Positions 53,621 through 63,700 of a stretch of 64,000 nt of DNA are shown piece by piece. The translations under genes and the position numbers were made by a program. Numbering within the stretch: the first letter of the stretch is position 1; every line of letters begins with the position of its first letter. Origin of the DNA: Candidatus Epilinea brevis (lineage in GTDB: Bacteria > Chloroflexota > Anaerolineae > Epilineales > Epilineaceae); assembly GCA_016710785.1 (NCBI GenBank), contig JADJUE010000001.1, positions 496,001 to 560,000 of the forward strand. The letters run 5' to 3'. The notes beneath the pieces were generated by a model, which was not told the DNA's origin, searched no databases, and saw only the letters and a program-made list of their open reading frames with translations.

Positions 53621-55738
53621 ATGGAGACGGGGCGGGACTGGCCGGCATCCCCGGTGCAAGCGGACCCTCTCGACGAAGCGCCACGGCGTTTTCTGCGCCG
53701 CCACCTTGCGCTCGCGGCCTGCATCCTGGCTATCCCGTCCTTTTCGGCGGCCGCCGGCCTGTCGGGGGCCACGGCACGGAACAGCGTGCGAGCCGATGAC
53801 GACTCGCGTCCCGATCTGGTCTTCATGACCGACGACGATGCCCAGCGCTTCGACGGCTGCGACGCCATGTCCGCCTACGATGCGTCCAACCATGCGCTGA
53901 TCGTCCGCGGCGAGCAGCACGTGTCGCCGGGGCGCCTGGCGGCCACGTCGGATGGCCGCTTTGCCGTCTCTGTGAGCAACAACAGCGGGCGCTTCCTCTA
54001 CATTCTGGCGAAATCCGCCCGGAGCGGCGCCATCTGGCGGACGCAACGGATCGACAACAACAACCTCGTCGAGGGCGGCCCCGTCGCGATCTCGCCGGAC
54101 GACCGCTACCTTCTGCTGCCGCGCGGGGGCAACCGGCTGGCCGCCTATGACCTGGTGGCCATGCGTGCTGTGGTGGACGGGGGCCAGGTGCCCAACCTCG
54201 CGAACCCACTGGCCACGGCATCCGTCCGCGGCGTCGCCGCTCTGAGCTTCTCCCCCGACGCGGGCGTGGTCTATGCCGTCGGCCTCGACCGCAACGTGTA
54301 CGCCCTGCGCCTGCCGGACCTGGCACCGGTGACCGACCCGCTACCGGTGCAAACGGCGAACGGGACCACAGAGCGCCTGATCCGCAACACCAACCTGTCG
54401 GTCAGCCCGGACGGACGCTACCTGGCCATCAACCGGCTCAATGCACCCGGCATCATCCTGGTAGACCTGCCGACGCGAAACGCAACCGTGGTGGACACCC
54501 CGGACCTGGTCGAGAGTTGGGGGCTCGCCTTCAACCATGCCGCGCCGAACCGTGGGGTCCTGGCCATCCATGGCCGCGCGCGCGTCGGCGTCTACGCGGT
54601 GGATGCCGGCCCGACGCTGCGGCTCATCGTGGCCGCCGACGTCCCGGCGCCGGACCTGTCCAACTGGGTGTTCCGACTGGGCAATCAGGTGTTCGACCAG
54701 CGCACCTTTGCCCGACTCGCCGCCCTGGCCTGGTCCCGCTCTGGGGATCGCTTGTTCGTCGGCGTCAGCCGCAAGCAGGAGTTCCGGGTCCTCGACTTCA
54801 CCGGGGACCCCGCGCCGTCGCTGCTAACGGATAAGGACCTGGATGCCTGCACGAATCCGGAAGGCCTGAAGATCCAGCTCGATGTCGTTGGGCTCAACGA
54901 CAAGCGACCCCCTATCGACCCGACCCCGACACCGGGTTCTACAGTCACCGAGACCGCTACCGAGGTGGCGGTCCCGCCGACCGCGACCCCGCTCCCGTCG
55001 CCAACCCAGACGGTGGCCCCACGGCCGACCGCAACCGTCGCACCGACGCAGTCGCCCAGCCCGACGCCGACCGTCACGTCGACGCCGACCGTCGCGCCGA
55101 TGCGGGTCCTGCTGCCGCTCCTGCTCCGGGAAGCCTGCCAGCCCGAGACCCGCCACGCCGACGTGGCCCTGGTCCTCGACACCTCGTCGAGCATGCTCGA
55201 TCCGACCGCCAACGGTGGGTCCAAGCTGGCGGCGGCGCTGACTGCCGCCGGCGTATTCCTGGACCAGCTCCATCTGGCGGCCGACGGAGACCAGGCGGCG
55301 ATCGTGACCTTCGACCATGGCGCCACCGTGGCTCAGCCGCTCACCCCCGATCGCGCCGCTTTGGACGCCGCCCTGGCCAAGATCAGCACCGACCGTCAGA
55401 CATGCATCAGCTGCGGCATCGACGCGGCGGCCACCGAGCTTGCCGGCCCCCGGCACAGGCAGGGGAACGTGCCGGTACTGGTGCTGCTGACGGACGGGCG
55501 CGCCAACCCCGAGACGGCGGAGGAGGGTGTGCGCCGGGCCGCCTTGGCGAAGGCCGCCGGCCTGACCCTCTTCACCATCGGTCTGGGCAATGACGTGGAC
55601 CTCGACGCCTTGGCGGCCATTGCCAGCCGGCCGGACTACTTCCACCACGCACCGGATGCGGCGGACCTGGAGGGCATCTATCGCACGGTGGCGGGTACGA
55701 TTCCTTGTCCGTCGGCCACCTTCTGGGGACGAAGGTAG
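53621..55738 (+). CDS. secreted beta-propeller plus von Willebrand A domain protein
   Basis: A 705-residue exported protein; the signal segment is LALAACILAIPSFSAAAGL. Residues ~60-410 are beta-propeller-like repeats (PDDRYLLLPRGGNRLAAYD, SFSPDAGVVYAVGLDRNVYA, SPDGRYLAINRL). A Thr/Pro linker then leads to APMRVLLPLLLRE, the LPLL motif. A vWA domain follows: VALVLDTSSSMLDP gives the DxSxS MIDAS, with VLVLLTDGRANPE later. vWA domains bind protein ligands through a metal ion. It is probably a surface adhesion or complex-assembly factor. The start is by ATG 53621; the Shine-Dalgarno is weak. Confidence 0.8.
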   Translation: METGRDWPASPVQADPLDEAPRRFLRRHLALAACILAIPSFSAAAGLSGATARNSVRADDDSRPDLVFMTDDDAQRFDGCDAMSAYDASNHALIVRGEQHVSPGRLAATSDGRFAVSVSNNSGRFLYILAKSARSGAIWRTQRIDNNNLVEGGPVAISPDDRYLLLPRGGNRLAAYDLVAMRAVVDGGQVPNLANPLATASVRGVAALSFSPDAGVVYAVGLDRNVYALRLPDLAPVTDPLPVQTANGTTERLIRNTNLSVSPDGRYLAINRLNAPGIILVDLPTRNATVVDTPDLVESWGLAFNHAAPNRGVLAIHGRARVGVYAVDAGPTLRLIVAADVPAPDLSNWVFRLGNQVFDQRTFARLAALAWSRSGDRLFVGVSRKQEFRVLDFTGDPAPSLLTDKDLDACTNPEGLKIQLDVVGLNDKRPPIDPTPTPGSTVTETATEVAVPPTATPLPSPTQTVAPRPTATVAPTQSPSPTPTVTSTPTVAPMRVLLPLLLREACQPETRHADVALVLDTSSSMLDPTANGGSKLAAALTAAGVFLDQLHLAADGDQAAIVTFDHGATVAQPLTPDRAALDAALAKISTDRQTCISCGIDAAATELAGPRHRQGNVPVLVLLTDGRANPETAEEGVRRAALAKAAGLTLFTIGLGNDVDLDALAAIASRPDYFHHAPDAADLEGIYRTVAGTIPCPSATFWGRR

Positions 55739-55746
55739 GACGCCGC

Positions 55747-58700
55747 CTACCGCCCCCGCAGTGCGCGCGGCAAGTAAAGCAGCCCGCCCGACTCCGCCTC
55801 CGGCCCCACCAGCAGCGCCCAGTCCCGCAACCCGCCCGGCCGCCCGGCCTCGTCCATGACGGTCAGGCGCAGCCGATGGCGCCCTGCACGCAGCCCTTCG
55901 GCCAGGAAGAAGAGCGGGCCGGTCCGGCGGATCGCGGTGCCCAGAACCTCCCAGCGCAGACGATCCGCGCCCACCAAGCCGTCGGCGTCCAGGCCCGCGC
56001 CCACCAGCACGATAGGCGTCCCGGCGGCTCGCCCGCCCTCGGCCGCGCTCAGGACCAGTCCCAGAGGCGCGTGGCCGGGCAGGGCCCCCAGGCTCAGCCG
56101 CTGCGCGAGCGGCCGGCCGTCCAGCACCGCGCGCAGTTCCAACTGCCCGGCGGCGGAGGCCGGCAGCGCCGTCAGGTCCAGCGCCAGCCGCTCGCCGACC
56201 GCCGCCGCCTGCAACAGCTGCCAGCGCTGCCCGTCCGGGCTGTAACGCAGGTCCAGCGGCGCGCTCGCCGCTCGTCCGGCACGGGTGATCCGCGGGTAGA
56301 GCGTGGCCGTCCGCGCACCGGCCGCGAGCGGCAGGAGCACCGCGTCCAGCCTGGCCGCCCCGCCGTCCACGGGCAGGCGGGCCAGCTCGCGGCCGTCGGC
56401 CTCGCGGACGACCAGCGATGCCGCGCCGGTCAGGCGCGGCACCGTGAGGGCGAAGCTGGCGCCACCGCTGCGGCCCAGGGCCGACAGCTGCGGTAGGACC
56501 GGCAGCGGCGCGGCCCACAGCTCCTGGCCCGCGGCATCCAGCAGAGCGGCTGCCAAGGGGGCGCCGGAAGCTGGCGCCGCCGTGGCCATCGCCGTCTCTG
56601 ACTGCCGCAGCGGATCCAGACTCAGACGGCCCCCATCGGCCTGCCATTGGCCGGACAGGCGCCAGCCGGCGCCGGCCGGCGCCGCGGGCGAGATGGCGGC
56701 ATCACGCAGCCGATCCAGCAGACGGGCCAGGTGATGGTCCGAGAGCCAGGCCGGGGCGCAGCCGCTCATCAGGTCGTAGGCGTCGGCCCCCAGATAACGC
56801 CAGCTGCCCAGGTCCAGGCCCAGGGCGCCGATGCGGCCGCCCAGGTACGGGTAGCTCGGGTCCAGGATCGGGGTGTCCGCCGCCACCGCCAGGTCGCAGG
56901 CCACCGGCGGCAAGCCCAGGGCCAGGCCCACCGCCCGGGCCACGGCCAGCGGATCGTGGGCGCTGGCCAGGGCCACCGAGCCGCCCGGCAGGGCCATGCT
57001 GACCGCCGCGCCGCCATCCGGAGGCAGAAGACCCAGAACCAATGGCGCGGCGTCCGGCCGGCCGTCCAGACGCGCCCCGGGCTGCTCATCGAGCCGCAAG
57101 AGGGCCAGCTGATGCAGGAGCGCCTGCCGCGCCCTCGGCTTGTCGATCTGGCCCTCGAAGCGCCAAGCGGGATGGAGAACGGGCGACAGCGGCAGCGGCA
57201 GCGACCGGCCCAGCCAGCCCAGGGCGACCGCCCCGTCCCGCGCCAGATCCGGGGCCAGGATCGGCCCGACACCCCCCGGCTGCAGCGCTACCGGCACCAG
57301 GCTGATGACCAGGGAGGGCCGGGGCGCGAAGACCGCCTCCAGCCGCGCCAACTCCGTCCCCTGCCCGCCGCCGGCGCCCGTCACCCGCAGCTGGACCCTG
57401 CCCGCCGCCGTCCATTCCGGCGGCAGCAGGAAGCCCGTCAGCGGCACGGCGGCGGCGGCGGCGCCCTCGGCGGCCGGCGCCGGAACCGCCCTTAGCGGCG
57501 CTCCGGGCAGCAGCGAGCCATCGGGTCCGATGCCGTCCAGGCCGAGGGAGCCGGCGATCAGGGCCTCCGGCGCCCCGGTCCGCAGCTCCAGGTAGGCCGG
57601 CCAGCCGGCGACCAGTTGCGGCGGCCCGGCCGCTTGCCCCGCGGCCTGGCGGAGGGACAGACGCAGGGCGACGTCGCTGGTGGGCGTGCTCGCGGGCAGG
57701 CTGGTGGACCTTGCGGTGGCGCTGGCGGGAGCCACCAACGTTGCCGTCGGTGCCGTCCGGCTGGGCAGCGGCGAGGGCTCTTCGGTGGCCGTGGGAACGG
57801 GCGTCCAGGTGGGCAGCGGTCCCGGCGGTGGCAGGATCACCGGCGAAGCCGACGGGCTGGGCAAAGCACTGGGGCTAGGCCCTGGTTCGGGCACGATCAC
57901 CGGCACCGCGGCCCGCACCAGGCGCAGCTCCAGCTGCTCGGCGGGCGCATTGTCCGGATAATGCATGAAGAGGCCGGCATCCGGGCCGATGTCCGTCGGC
58001 GGGCAGGTCAGGCGCAGGCGGCTCTCCGCCCGCGCGCCGGCCTCCAGCCGCAGGCTCTGACCCACCCGCCCCAGGGCGGCCCCCAGGGCATCCGTCCAGA
58101 CCAGGCAGGCCGCCGCGCGCTGGTCGAAGCGCAGCCGGGCGCCGGCGGCCAGGCCGTCGGGCATGAGGTCATAGCCGCTGTAGCCCGGCCGCAGGGGGTA
58201 GTCCCCCACCGCGTCCAGGCTGATGGCCGCCCAATCGAAGACCGCCCGCCCGGCATTCAGGTCGATGCCCAACCAGGCCGCCGGAGCGGAGAGCAGGGTC
58301 ACCGTCTCGTCCAGGTCATAGACCATCGAGCCCGGCACGGCCTTGGCGGCGGCCTCGTCCGGCGCGAGCGTGCCCTTCAACAACGGCGCCACCAGCACCG
58401 ACCAGCTGCCGGCCGGCAGCCGCGCGTCCCAGGCCGGGGCGTAGCGGTTGTAGAGCACGCGATCCCAGCTGCCGTTCCGATCCCCATCCACCAGCACCCG
58501 CAGCTCGGCCTCGGCCGGGATGCGCCGTGCGCCGCGGGTCTTCAGGGCGAAGCCCAGGGACATGGTCGCCCCCTCCTGGGTCACGGCCAGGCCATAGCGG
58601 ATGCCCACCGCCTGCAGGTCCAGCTTGGCCGGAAAACCGTCCACCTGCATGGACTCCGCCGCATCTCGGCCGGCCAGGGCGTAGGGCTCGACGGCGCCGC

Positions 58701-61176
58701 CGCGACCGCAGGCGTTCAACCAGCCCTGCTCGGCCGACTCGCCGGCCTCCCAGAACTCGATGTCCGCGGCCGCGGCCGAGGCCAGGCAGGCATGATGGCG
58801 GGGCAACACGTGGAAGGGCAGGCCCGGCCGATCGCCGCCGGCCACGGGACGGTCATCGGTGTCCACCGTCTGCAGCAGCACGGTGCCATCGACCTCCAGG
58901 TCGGCCAGGCGGGCCTCGTCGCGCACCGGATCCGCGCCGCGCAGCTGCCAGGCGCGCAGGGCGGAGGCGTCCACCGTCAACGTGACCTCGATGCGGCCCT
59001 CGGAACGCGGCGCCAGCTGCAGCACGGGCGGATCGAAGCTCAGACGCAGGCCCACGCCGGCATCCTCAAGAGGAAAGGTCAGGACGGCCTGCGGCTGGTA
59101 GCGCTGGCCGAAGGGGGCCAGGTTGCGCACCCGGAGGATCTGCCGCACTTGCGCCCCGGCGTCGCCCACATGGACATGCCCGAAGCTGAGCCCGGCCAGA
59201 CCCACCTCGCTGCGGACGACGGTCTGCCCGCGAGCGCTCTGCAGGGCGTCGATCCGTCCGGCACCCTGACGCATGACGGCCGCCCGCGGACCGGTGTCCC
59301 GGCGCCCCACGTGGATGCCGGGATCGGCGTAGTTCATGGCCAGGGCCGCCACCTCGGCGGCGTCCAGACCCAGGCCGTCGCGATGGTTGCGCTGCCACAG
59401 GAGGGCCAGCAGACCGGCAGCGGCCGGCCCGGCCATCGACGTGCCGGACAGGGACACCAGACGCGTGCCGCCGCCGGCCCGCGCCGACAGGATACCCGAG
59501 CCGGGCGCGGTGAGGTCGGGCTTGATGGCCGCGTCGAAGCGTGCCGGACCACGGCTGGAAAAGGCCGAGATGGTGTCCGTCAGCTGCTCCTGCCAGCGCG
59601 GCTCCAGGGCCACGCGCACGACGGCGCCGTCCAGCAGCCGATCGCGCAGGGCGATGCCCGGCGCGCGGTCGATCATGCCGGCGGGCATCGCCGGCACCGC
59701 CGCGCAGGGCGCCGGCGCCGCGCAGGCCATGGTCACCTTCTGGGCGCCGTCGGTGAAGACCACGGCGCCGACGGCGCCCGCCTTGGCGGCGATCTGCAAC
59801 TTGTCGAAGAAGCTGCAGCCGCCGCGCTCGATGAGCGCGATCTTGTCGAGGGCCAGACGGCGGTCGGCGATGGGCTGACAGGCGTCGCCCAGCCAGACCA
59901 GGTCGCTGCTGACAGCAACCCCCTCGCCGAATCCGGGCAGCCAGTCGGCCGCCGCCTCCAACACCTCGATGGGGTCGGTGGTGAAGCGCCCGTCCCTTTC
60001 CCGCCAGGTAGCGGACACACGCGGTTCGTAGACGCCCTGCGGCACCGAACTGGCCACGCTGAGGGCCATGCCCGCCGACCCCGGCGAGCCGGTGACGTAG
60101 GCCAGCGGTCCGGCGTTGCCGGCCGAGGCCACCACCGAGATACCGGAGTCCACCACGTTGGCCACCGCATCCGCGATGTCCACCATCCGCGCCGACCAGT
60201 CGGTGCCCAGAGACAGGTTGACGACATCGATGCGGCCGCGGGGGGCGCTGCCGGGCACGGCCAGGCCGGCGTTGTGCTTGACCGCCCATTCCAGGGCGCT
60301 CAAGGCCAGGTCGCTGGTGGCCGGCACGCCCTGTGGGTTGCCGAAGATCTTCAAGGCGACCAGGCGCGCCCCCGGCGCCATACCGGCCGGCACCCGCGGC
60401 CCGGCGGCCTGGCCGGCGATGATGCCGGCCACATGGCTGCCGTGGCCCAGGCCCGCCGGATCCAGCGGATCGTCGTCCGGCTGCGGCCGGTTGGGGCAGT
60501 CCTGCCCGCCGCCGCAAGCCGCCGAATAGCGCGCGCCGGCGAAGTCATAGCCGCCGACCACCTTGGCCGTCGGGAAACTGCCGGGCTCTACGGTGTTCTC
60601 GCCGTTCGCCAGGTAGTCCGCCGGGTCGCCGCCGCCGCCCAGCATGGCATGCTCGTAGTCCATGCCGGTGTCGATGACCGCCACCGTGGCCCCGCTGCCG
60701 TCCAGACCCAGCCGCTCGGCGGTCTGGTCGGCCTTCACCGTGCGCACCAGGTTGCGGACCGCCAGCCCCAGCACCGGCGCCGGCGCCACGCCCGCCACCC
60801 CCGGCAGGTCGGCCAGCTGCCGCGCCTGCCCGACGTCGGCATGCAGCAGCAGGCCGTTGAAGATCATCTGGTAGCTGTCGATGACCTCGGCGCCCAGGTC
60901 GGTGGCCGCGGCGGCGATGCGCTTCTGGGCCGCCGCCCGCTCCGCCAGGCGCCGGCCGATCTCGGCGGCCCCAAGGGGCGTGCCCGCCGCCTGCGAACGG
61001 TGAAGCTCCGGCCACAACGGCGCATCCGCCAATCGCAGCAGCCAGCTGTCCCGCGGCAGCGCGGTCAGCGGCGCGGAAGCGCGCGCGACAGCCGGCAGGG
61101 TCAAGAAACCCAGCGCCAACAGCGCCTGCAAAGCCAGGCGCCCAGGGCGCCGGAAAAAAGAATACCAAACCGTCAT
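55747..61176 (-). CDS. very large secreted subtilisin-like (S8) protease
   Basis: An 1809-residue exported protein. After the signal peptide (LALQALLALGFLTLPAVARA) and an I9-like pro region comes the S8 domain: Asp in VAVIDTGMDYEH, His in LGHGSHVAGI, Ser in LSGTSMAGPAAAG, with a PA domain (DKIALIERGGCSFFDKLQIA) inserted before the Ser. All three catalytic residues are present. Residues ~640-1190 are beta domains. A Ser/Thr/Pro linker near 1200 (VPTATEEPSPLPSRTAPTAT) leads to further beta domains of ~570 residues, ending LLYLPRALRGR. It would digest extracellular protein; the long C-terminal part may bind substrate or surface. Confidence 0.9.
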   Translation of the reverse strand: MTVWYSFFRRPGRLALQALLALGFLTLPAVARASAPLTALPRDSWLLRLADAPLWPELHRSQAAGTPLGAAEIGRRLAERAAAQKRIAAAATDLGAEVIDSYQMIFNGLLLHADVGQARQLADLPGVAGVAPAPVLGLAVRNLVRTVKADQTAERLGLDGSGATVAVIDTGMDYEHAMLGGGGDPADYLANGENTVEPGSFPTAKVVGGYDFAGARYSAACGGGQDCPNRPQPDDDPLDPAGLGHGSHVAGIIAGQAAGPRVPAGMAPGARLVALKIFGNPQGVPATSDLALSALEWAVKHNAGLAVPGSAPRGRIDVVNLSLGTDWSARMVDIADAVANVVDSGISVVASAGNAGPLAYVTGSPGSAGMALSVASSVPQGVYEPRVSATWRERDGRFTTDPIEVLEAAADWLPGFGEGVAVSSDLVWLGDACQPIADRRLALDKIALIERGGCSFFDKLQIAAKAGAVGAVVFTDGAQKVTMACAAPAPCAAVPAMPAGMIDRAPGIALRDRLLDGAVVRVALEPRWQEQLTDTISAFSSRGPARFDAAIKPDLTAPGSGILSARAGGGTRLVSLSGTSMAGPAAAGLLALLWQRNHRDGLGLDAAEVAALAMNYADPGIHVGRRDTGPRAAVMRQGAGRIDALQSARGQTVVRSEVGLAGLSFGHVHVGDAGAQVRQILRVRNLAPFGQRYQPQAVLTFPLEDAGVGLRLSFDPPVLQLAPRSEGRIEVTLTVDASALRAWQLRGADPVRDEARLADLEVDGTVLLQTVDTDDRPVAGGDRPGLPFHVLPRHHACLASAAAADIEFWEAGESAEQGWLNACGRGGAVEPYALAGRDAAESMQVDGFPAKLDLQAVGIRYGLAVTQEGATMSLGFALKTRGARRIPAEAELRVLVDGDRNGSWDRVLYNRYAPAWDARLPAGSWSVLVAPLLKGTLAPDEAAAKAVPGSMVYDLDETVTLLSAPAAWLGIDLNAGRAVFDWAAISLDAVGDYPLRPGYSGYDLMPDGLAAGARLRFDQRAAACLVWTDALGAALGRVGQSLRLEAGARAESRLRLTCPPTDIGPDAGLFMHYPDNAPAEQLELRLVRAAVPVIVPEPGPSPSALPSPSASPVILPPPGPLPTWTPVPTATEEPSPLPSRTAPTATLVAPASATARSTSLPASTPTSDVALRLSLRQAAGQAAGPPQLVAGWPAYLELRTGAPEALIAGSLGLDGIGPDGSLLPGAPLRAVPAPAAEGAAAAAVPLTGFLLPPEWTAAGRVQLRVTGAGGGQGTELARLEAVFAPRPSLVISLVPVALQPGGVGPILAPDLARDGAVALGWLGRSLPLPLSPVLHPAWRFEGQIDKPRARQALLHQLALLRLDEQPGARLDGRPDAAPLVLGLLPPDGGAAVSMALPGGSVALASAHDPLAVARAVGLALGLPPVACDLAVAADTPILDPSYPYLGGRIGALGLDLGSWRYLGADAYDLMSGCAPAWLSDHHLARLLDRLRDAAISPAAPAGAGWRLSGQWQADGGRLSLDPLRQSETAMATAAPASGAPLAAALLDAAGQELWAAPLPVLPQLSALGRSGGASFALTVPRLTGAASLVVREADGRELARLPVDGGAARLDAVLLPLAAGARTATLYPRITRAGRAASAPLDLRYSPDGQRWQLLQAAAVGERLALDLTALPASAAGQLELRAVLDGRPLAQRLSLGALPGHAPLGLVLSAAEGGRAAGTPIVLVGAGLDADGLVGADRLRWEVLGTAIRRTGPLFFLAEGLRAGRHRLRLTVMDEAGRPGGLRDWALLVGPEAESGGLLYLPRALRGR

Positions 61177-61293
61177 GCTTGCCTACCCTCTGGGAGTAAT
61201 GACGCTCAACGCGTCCAAGCGTAACGGCGGATTCCCGCCGGCGGCCGCCGGCGCATGCGGCTGCCCCCGCGCGGTCGTCCCCGCAGGGCGGAA

Positions 61294-63600
61294 TCAGGGT
61301 CGGCGAAGCAGCGGCAGATAGGTGGTGGGTACGGACGTCGCGGCGGGCGACGGCGTGCGCGGGGGCTTGTCCGACGGCGTGCCCGAGGGCGTGGTCGGCA
61401 CCGTCGCCGAAGGCCCGACCGCCGGCGTGGACGACGCCGAACTTCCCGGCGTCGCCGGCGCCGCCAACGGATCCACCAAGGTCAGCGCCTCGCCGCTCCA
61501 GATCACCTCGTCCGTCCCCGTCGCGTCCGCTTTCAATTCCGTGTTGAGCAGCACCTTGTCGGCTTTGCCCGTCGCCCGCTTGAGGGCGATCCAGGGGGCG
61601 AAGGCGTCCACGCGGGTGAAGAGGCTCAGCGAGCCGGGGATCCCGCAATAGTCGTCGGTGACCGCCGAGGTGATGCCCACCTGCACCCAGGCGCCGTCGG
61701 CCTGCTGCACCACCAGGGGTCCGCCGCTGTCACCGAAGCAGGCCGAGGCCCCGCCCTCGGGCTTTCCGGCGCAGAGCTGCTGCGCCGGGTCCACCTCTTC
61801 GGCGCAGCGACCGGCGCCGGAGATGGGCAGGCGCGCCTCCTGCAACAGGTCAGGGCTCACATCGCCGAAGGCGTCCGTGGCCCCCCAGCCGGTGACCACC
61901 GCCTCCTTGCCCGGAGCGCGCAAGGCCGCGTCGGCCGCGCCGGCCAGCGGCACCGGCATGATGGCCGGCTGCGCCGGCAGCGGCTCCTTCAGGCGCAGGA
62001 GGGCCAGGTCGGCATTGTCGTCCAGCAGGTAGCGGGCGTTGAGGAAGATCTGATCGATCTCGGCCAGCACCTGGTCGCGTTCATCCGCCAGGCTGTTGCT
62101 GCCGGCCATCACCCCGATGAGGTCCGGCGGCAACAGGCCCTCGTCGTAGACGCAATGCGCCGCGGTCAGGATCCAGCTGGCGTCGATCACTGTGCCGCCG
62201 CAGAAATGCCCGGTGGCGACATCAACCGGCGAAGCGAAGAGCGCCACCTGCCAGGGCCAGGCCTGGCGCGCCGCATCCCGCCCCCCGACCACCAGGGGCG
62301 CGGCGGGTCGGCCGGGTCTGTCGCCACCCGGTCCGTCACCTCCCGGTCCGTCGCCACCGGGTCCGTCACCTCCCGGTCCGTCATCCTCCCGGCCGCCCCC
62401 GTCCTCCCCGTCCCCGTCCTCCCAGTCCTCCCCGTCCGCTGCCGCGGGCTCGGCCGCCAGGGGCGAGCCCGGCTTGGACGGATCCTCGTCCACCGTGATG
62501 CTCATCTCCCGGCCCTGACCCGGCGCCAGCGTTCCCAGCTGCCAGCGCACGGCGCCGCGCGCGAGGCTGCCGGCGTCGGAAGCCGCTACAAAGCGCAGGC
62601 CGGGCGGCAGGACGTCCGACACGGTCAGGCCCGCCGCGGGCTCGCGCCCGGTGTTGCGTACCGCTACGGTGTACTGGAAGCGCTCTGCCGGACGGATGCT
62701 TTCCGGTGCCGCAACACCCAGTTCCAGGTCGGGTCCACGGTCGGCCAGGGTGGCGCGGATCCAGTCCAGGTAGAAGGGGACGCTGGTGTACAGGGTGTAG
62801 TTGTCCTCGCCGCCGCAGATGTCGGTGGTGCCGGCGCTGACCAGTCCCGCCAGGCGCCAGCTGCCGGCAGCGCCCACCACCAAAGGGCCGCCGCTGTCGC
62901 CATAGCAGGAATCCTTGCCCAGGGCGCCGGCGCAGAGGCTCTCGCCGTCCAGCGTCGCGTCCGGATCGATGCGGCAGAGGGCCTCCGAGACCACCGGCAC
63001 CTCCACCTCGTGCAGCACGGTGGCATAGCTGCCGTCATCGACCATCCCCCAGCCCGTCACCCAGGCCGGCCGGCCGGTCTGCAGGGCCGCGTCGGCCGCG
63101 TCCTCCACCAGGCCGATGGGCAGCTCCCGGGCCGATGGCGCCACCCGCTCGGCCAGGCGCACCAACGCGATGTCGCCCGTCTCCAGCCCGGAATCGTAGT
63201 AATCGGGATGGATGATGATCTGGGCGGCGGCCACCCGGCGTCCATCGCCGGCCTCCAGGTCATGCATCCCCAGGCCCAGCTCGATGGTGGCGACATCGGT
63301 CTCGCCCAGGGCCCCGAAGCCCTCGACGCAATGGGCGGCGGTCAGCACCCATTCGGGGTCGATCAGGGTGCCGCCGCAATACTGGGCGTCCAGGTTCTCC
63401 GCCGTCTCGGCGTCCAGGATGGCCACCTGATGCGGCCATTCGCCGGGCTCCGCCGCCTTGCCGCCGATGATGTCGGGCTCGAAGAGGCTCACGGTCTCCC
63501 GCGCCTGGGCGCGGGGCGGCGCGGCCAGGGCCAAGCCCAGGACGACGGCCAAGGACCAGGACAGACAGCGCAGGGCGCGGGGCAGGCTACGGTCGAACAT
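61294..63600 (-). CDS. secreted protein with two trypsin (S1) domains
   Basis: A 768-residue protein. A signal peptide (LSWSLAVVLGLALAAPPRA) precedes S1 domain 1 (IIGGKAAEPGEWPHQVAI, LTAAHC, GDIALVRL, CYGDSGGPL). Next is a DUF11-type beta domain (TVAVRNTGREPAAGLTVSDV), an acidic Gly-rich linker with (GPGGD) repeats, S1 domain 2 (VVGGRDAARQAWPWQVAL, LTAAHC, ADLALLRL, CFGDSGGPL), a Thr/Pro linker and the tail TTYLPLLRRP. Both domains keep His, Asp and Ser, and the IIGG/VVGG ends imply activation by cleavage. Start at 63600 is supported by GGAG upstream. Confidence 0.92.
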   Translation of the reverse strand: MFDRSLPRALRCLSWSLAVVLGLALAAPPRAQARETVSLFEPDIIGGKAAEPGEWPHQVAILDAETAENLDAQYCGGTLIDPEWVLTAAHCVEGFGALGETDVATIELGLGMHDLEAGDGRRVAAAQIIIHPDYYDSGLETGDIALVRLAERVAPSARELPIGLVEDAADAALQTGRPAWVTGWGMVDDGSYATVLHEVEVPVVSEALCRIDPDATLDGESLCAGALGKDSCYGDSGGPLVVGAAGSWRLAGLVSAGTTDICGGEDNYTLYTSVPFYLDWIRATLADRGPDLELGVAAPESIRPAERFQYTVAVRNTGREPAAGLTVSDVLPPGLRFVAASDAGSLARGAVRWQLGTLAPGQGREMSITVDEDPSKPGSPLAAEPAAADGEDWEDGDGEDGGGREDDGPGGDGPGGDGPGGDGPGGDRPGRPAAPLVVGGRDAARQAWPWQVALFASPVDVATGHFCGGTVIDASWILTAAHCVYDEGLLPPDLIGVMAGSNSLADERDQVLAEIDQIFLNARYLLDDNADLALLRLKEPLPAQPAIMPVPLAGAADAALRAPGKEAVVTGWGATDAFGDVSPDLLQEARLPISGAGRCAEEVDPAQQLCAGKPEGGASACFGDSGGPLVVQQADGAWVQVGITSAVTDDYCGIPGSLSLFTRVDAFAPWIALKRATGKADKVLLNTELKADATGTDEVIWSGEALTLVDPLAAPATPGSSASSTPAVGPSATVPTTPSGTPSDKPPRTPSPAATSVPTTYLPLLRRP
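62312..62386 (-). repeat. five-unit 15-bp tandem repeat inside the double-trypsin gene
   Basis: Units of 15 bp (CCCGGTCCGTCACCT and variants) start at 62312, 62327, 62342, 62357 and 62372. They code for the DGPGG-type linker between the two protease domains. Being a multiple of three, unit number can change without loss of frame. Confidence 0.85.
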
Positions 63601-63700
63601 GCGAGACTCCATGGCGGCTCAGTCCGGAGGATCCTACCAGGGACCGCTCCGGTGACCAGTCCGGGACAGCGCAGCGGCTAAAGGCACCGCCGCGCACCCG

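Noticed and set aside
57616..61224. A ~1200-codon open frame opposite the subtilase gene
   Set aside because: Rich in Arg, Gly, His and Gln with no domain; it mirrors the codon bias of the subtilase gene.
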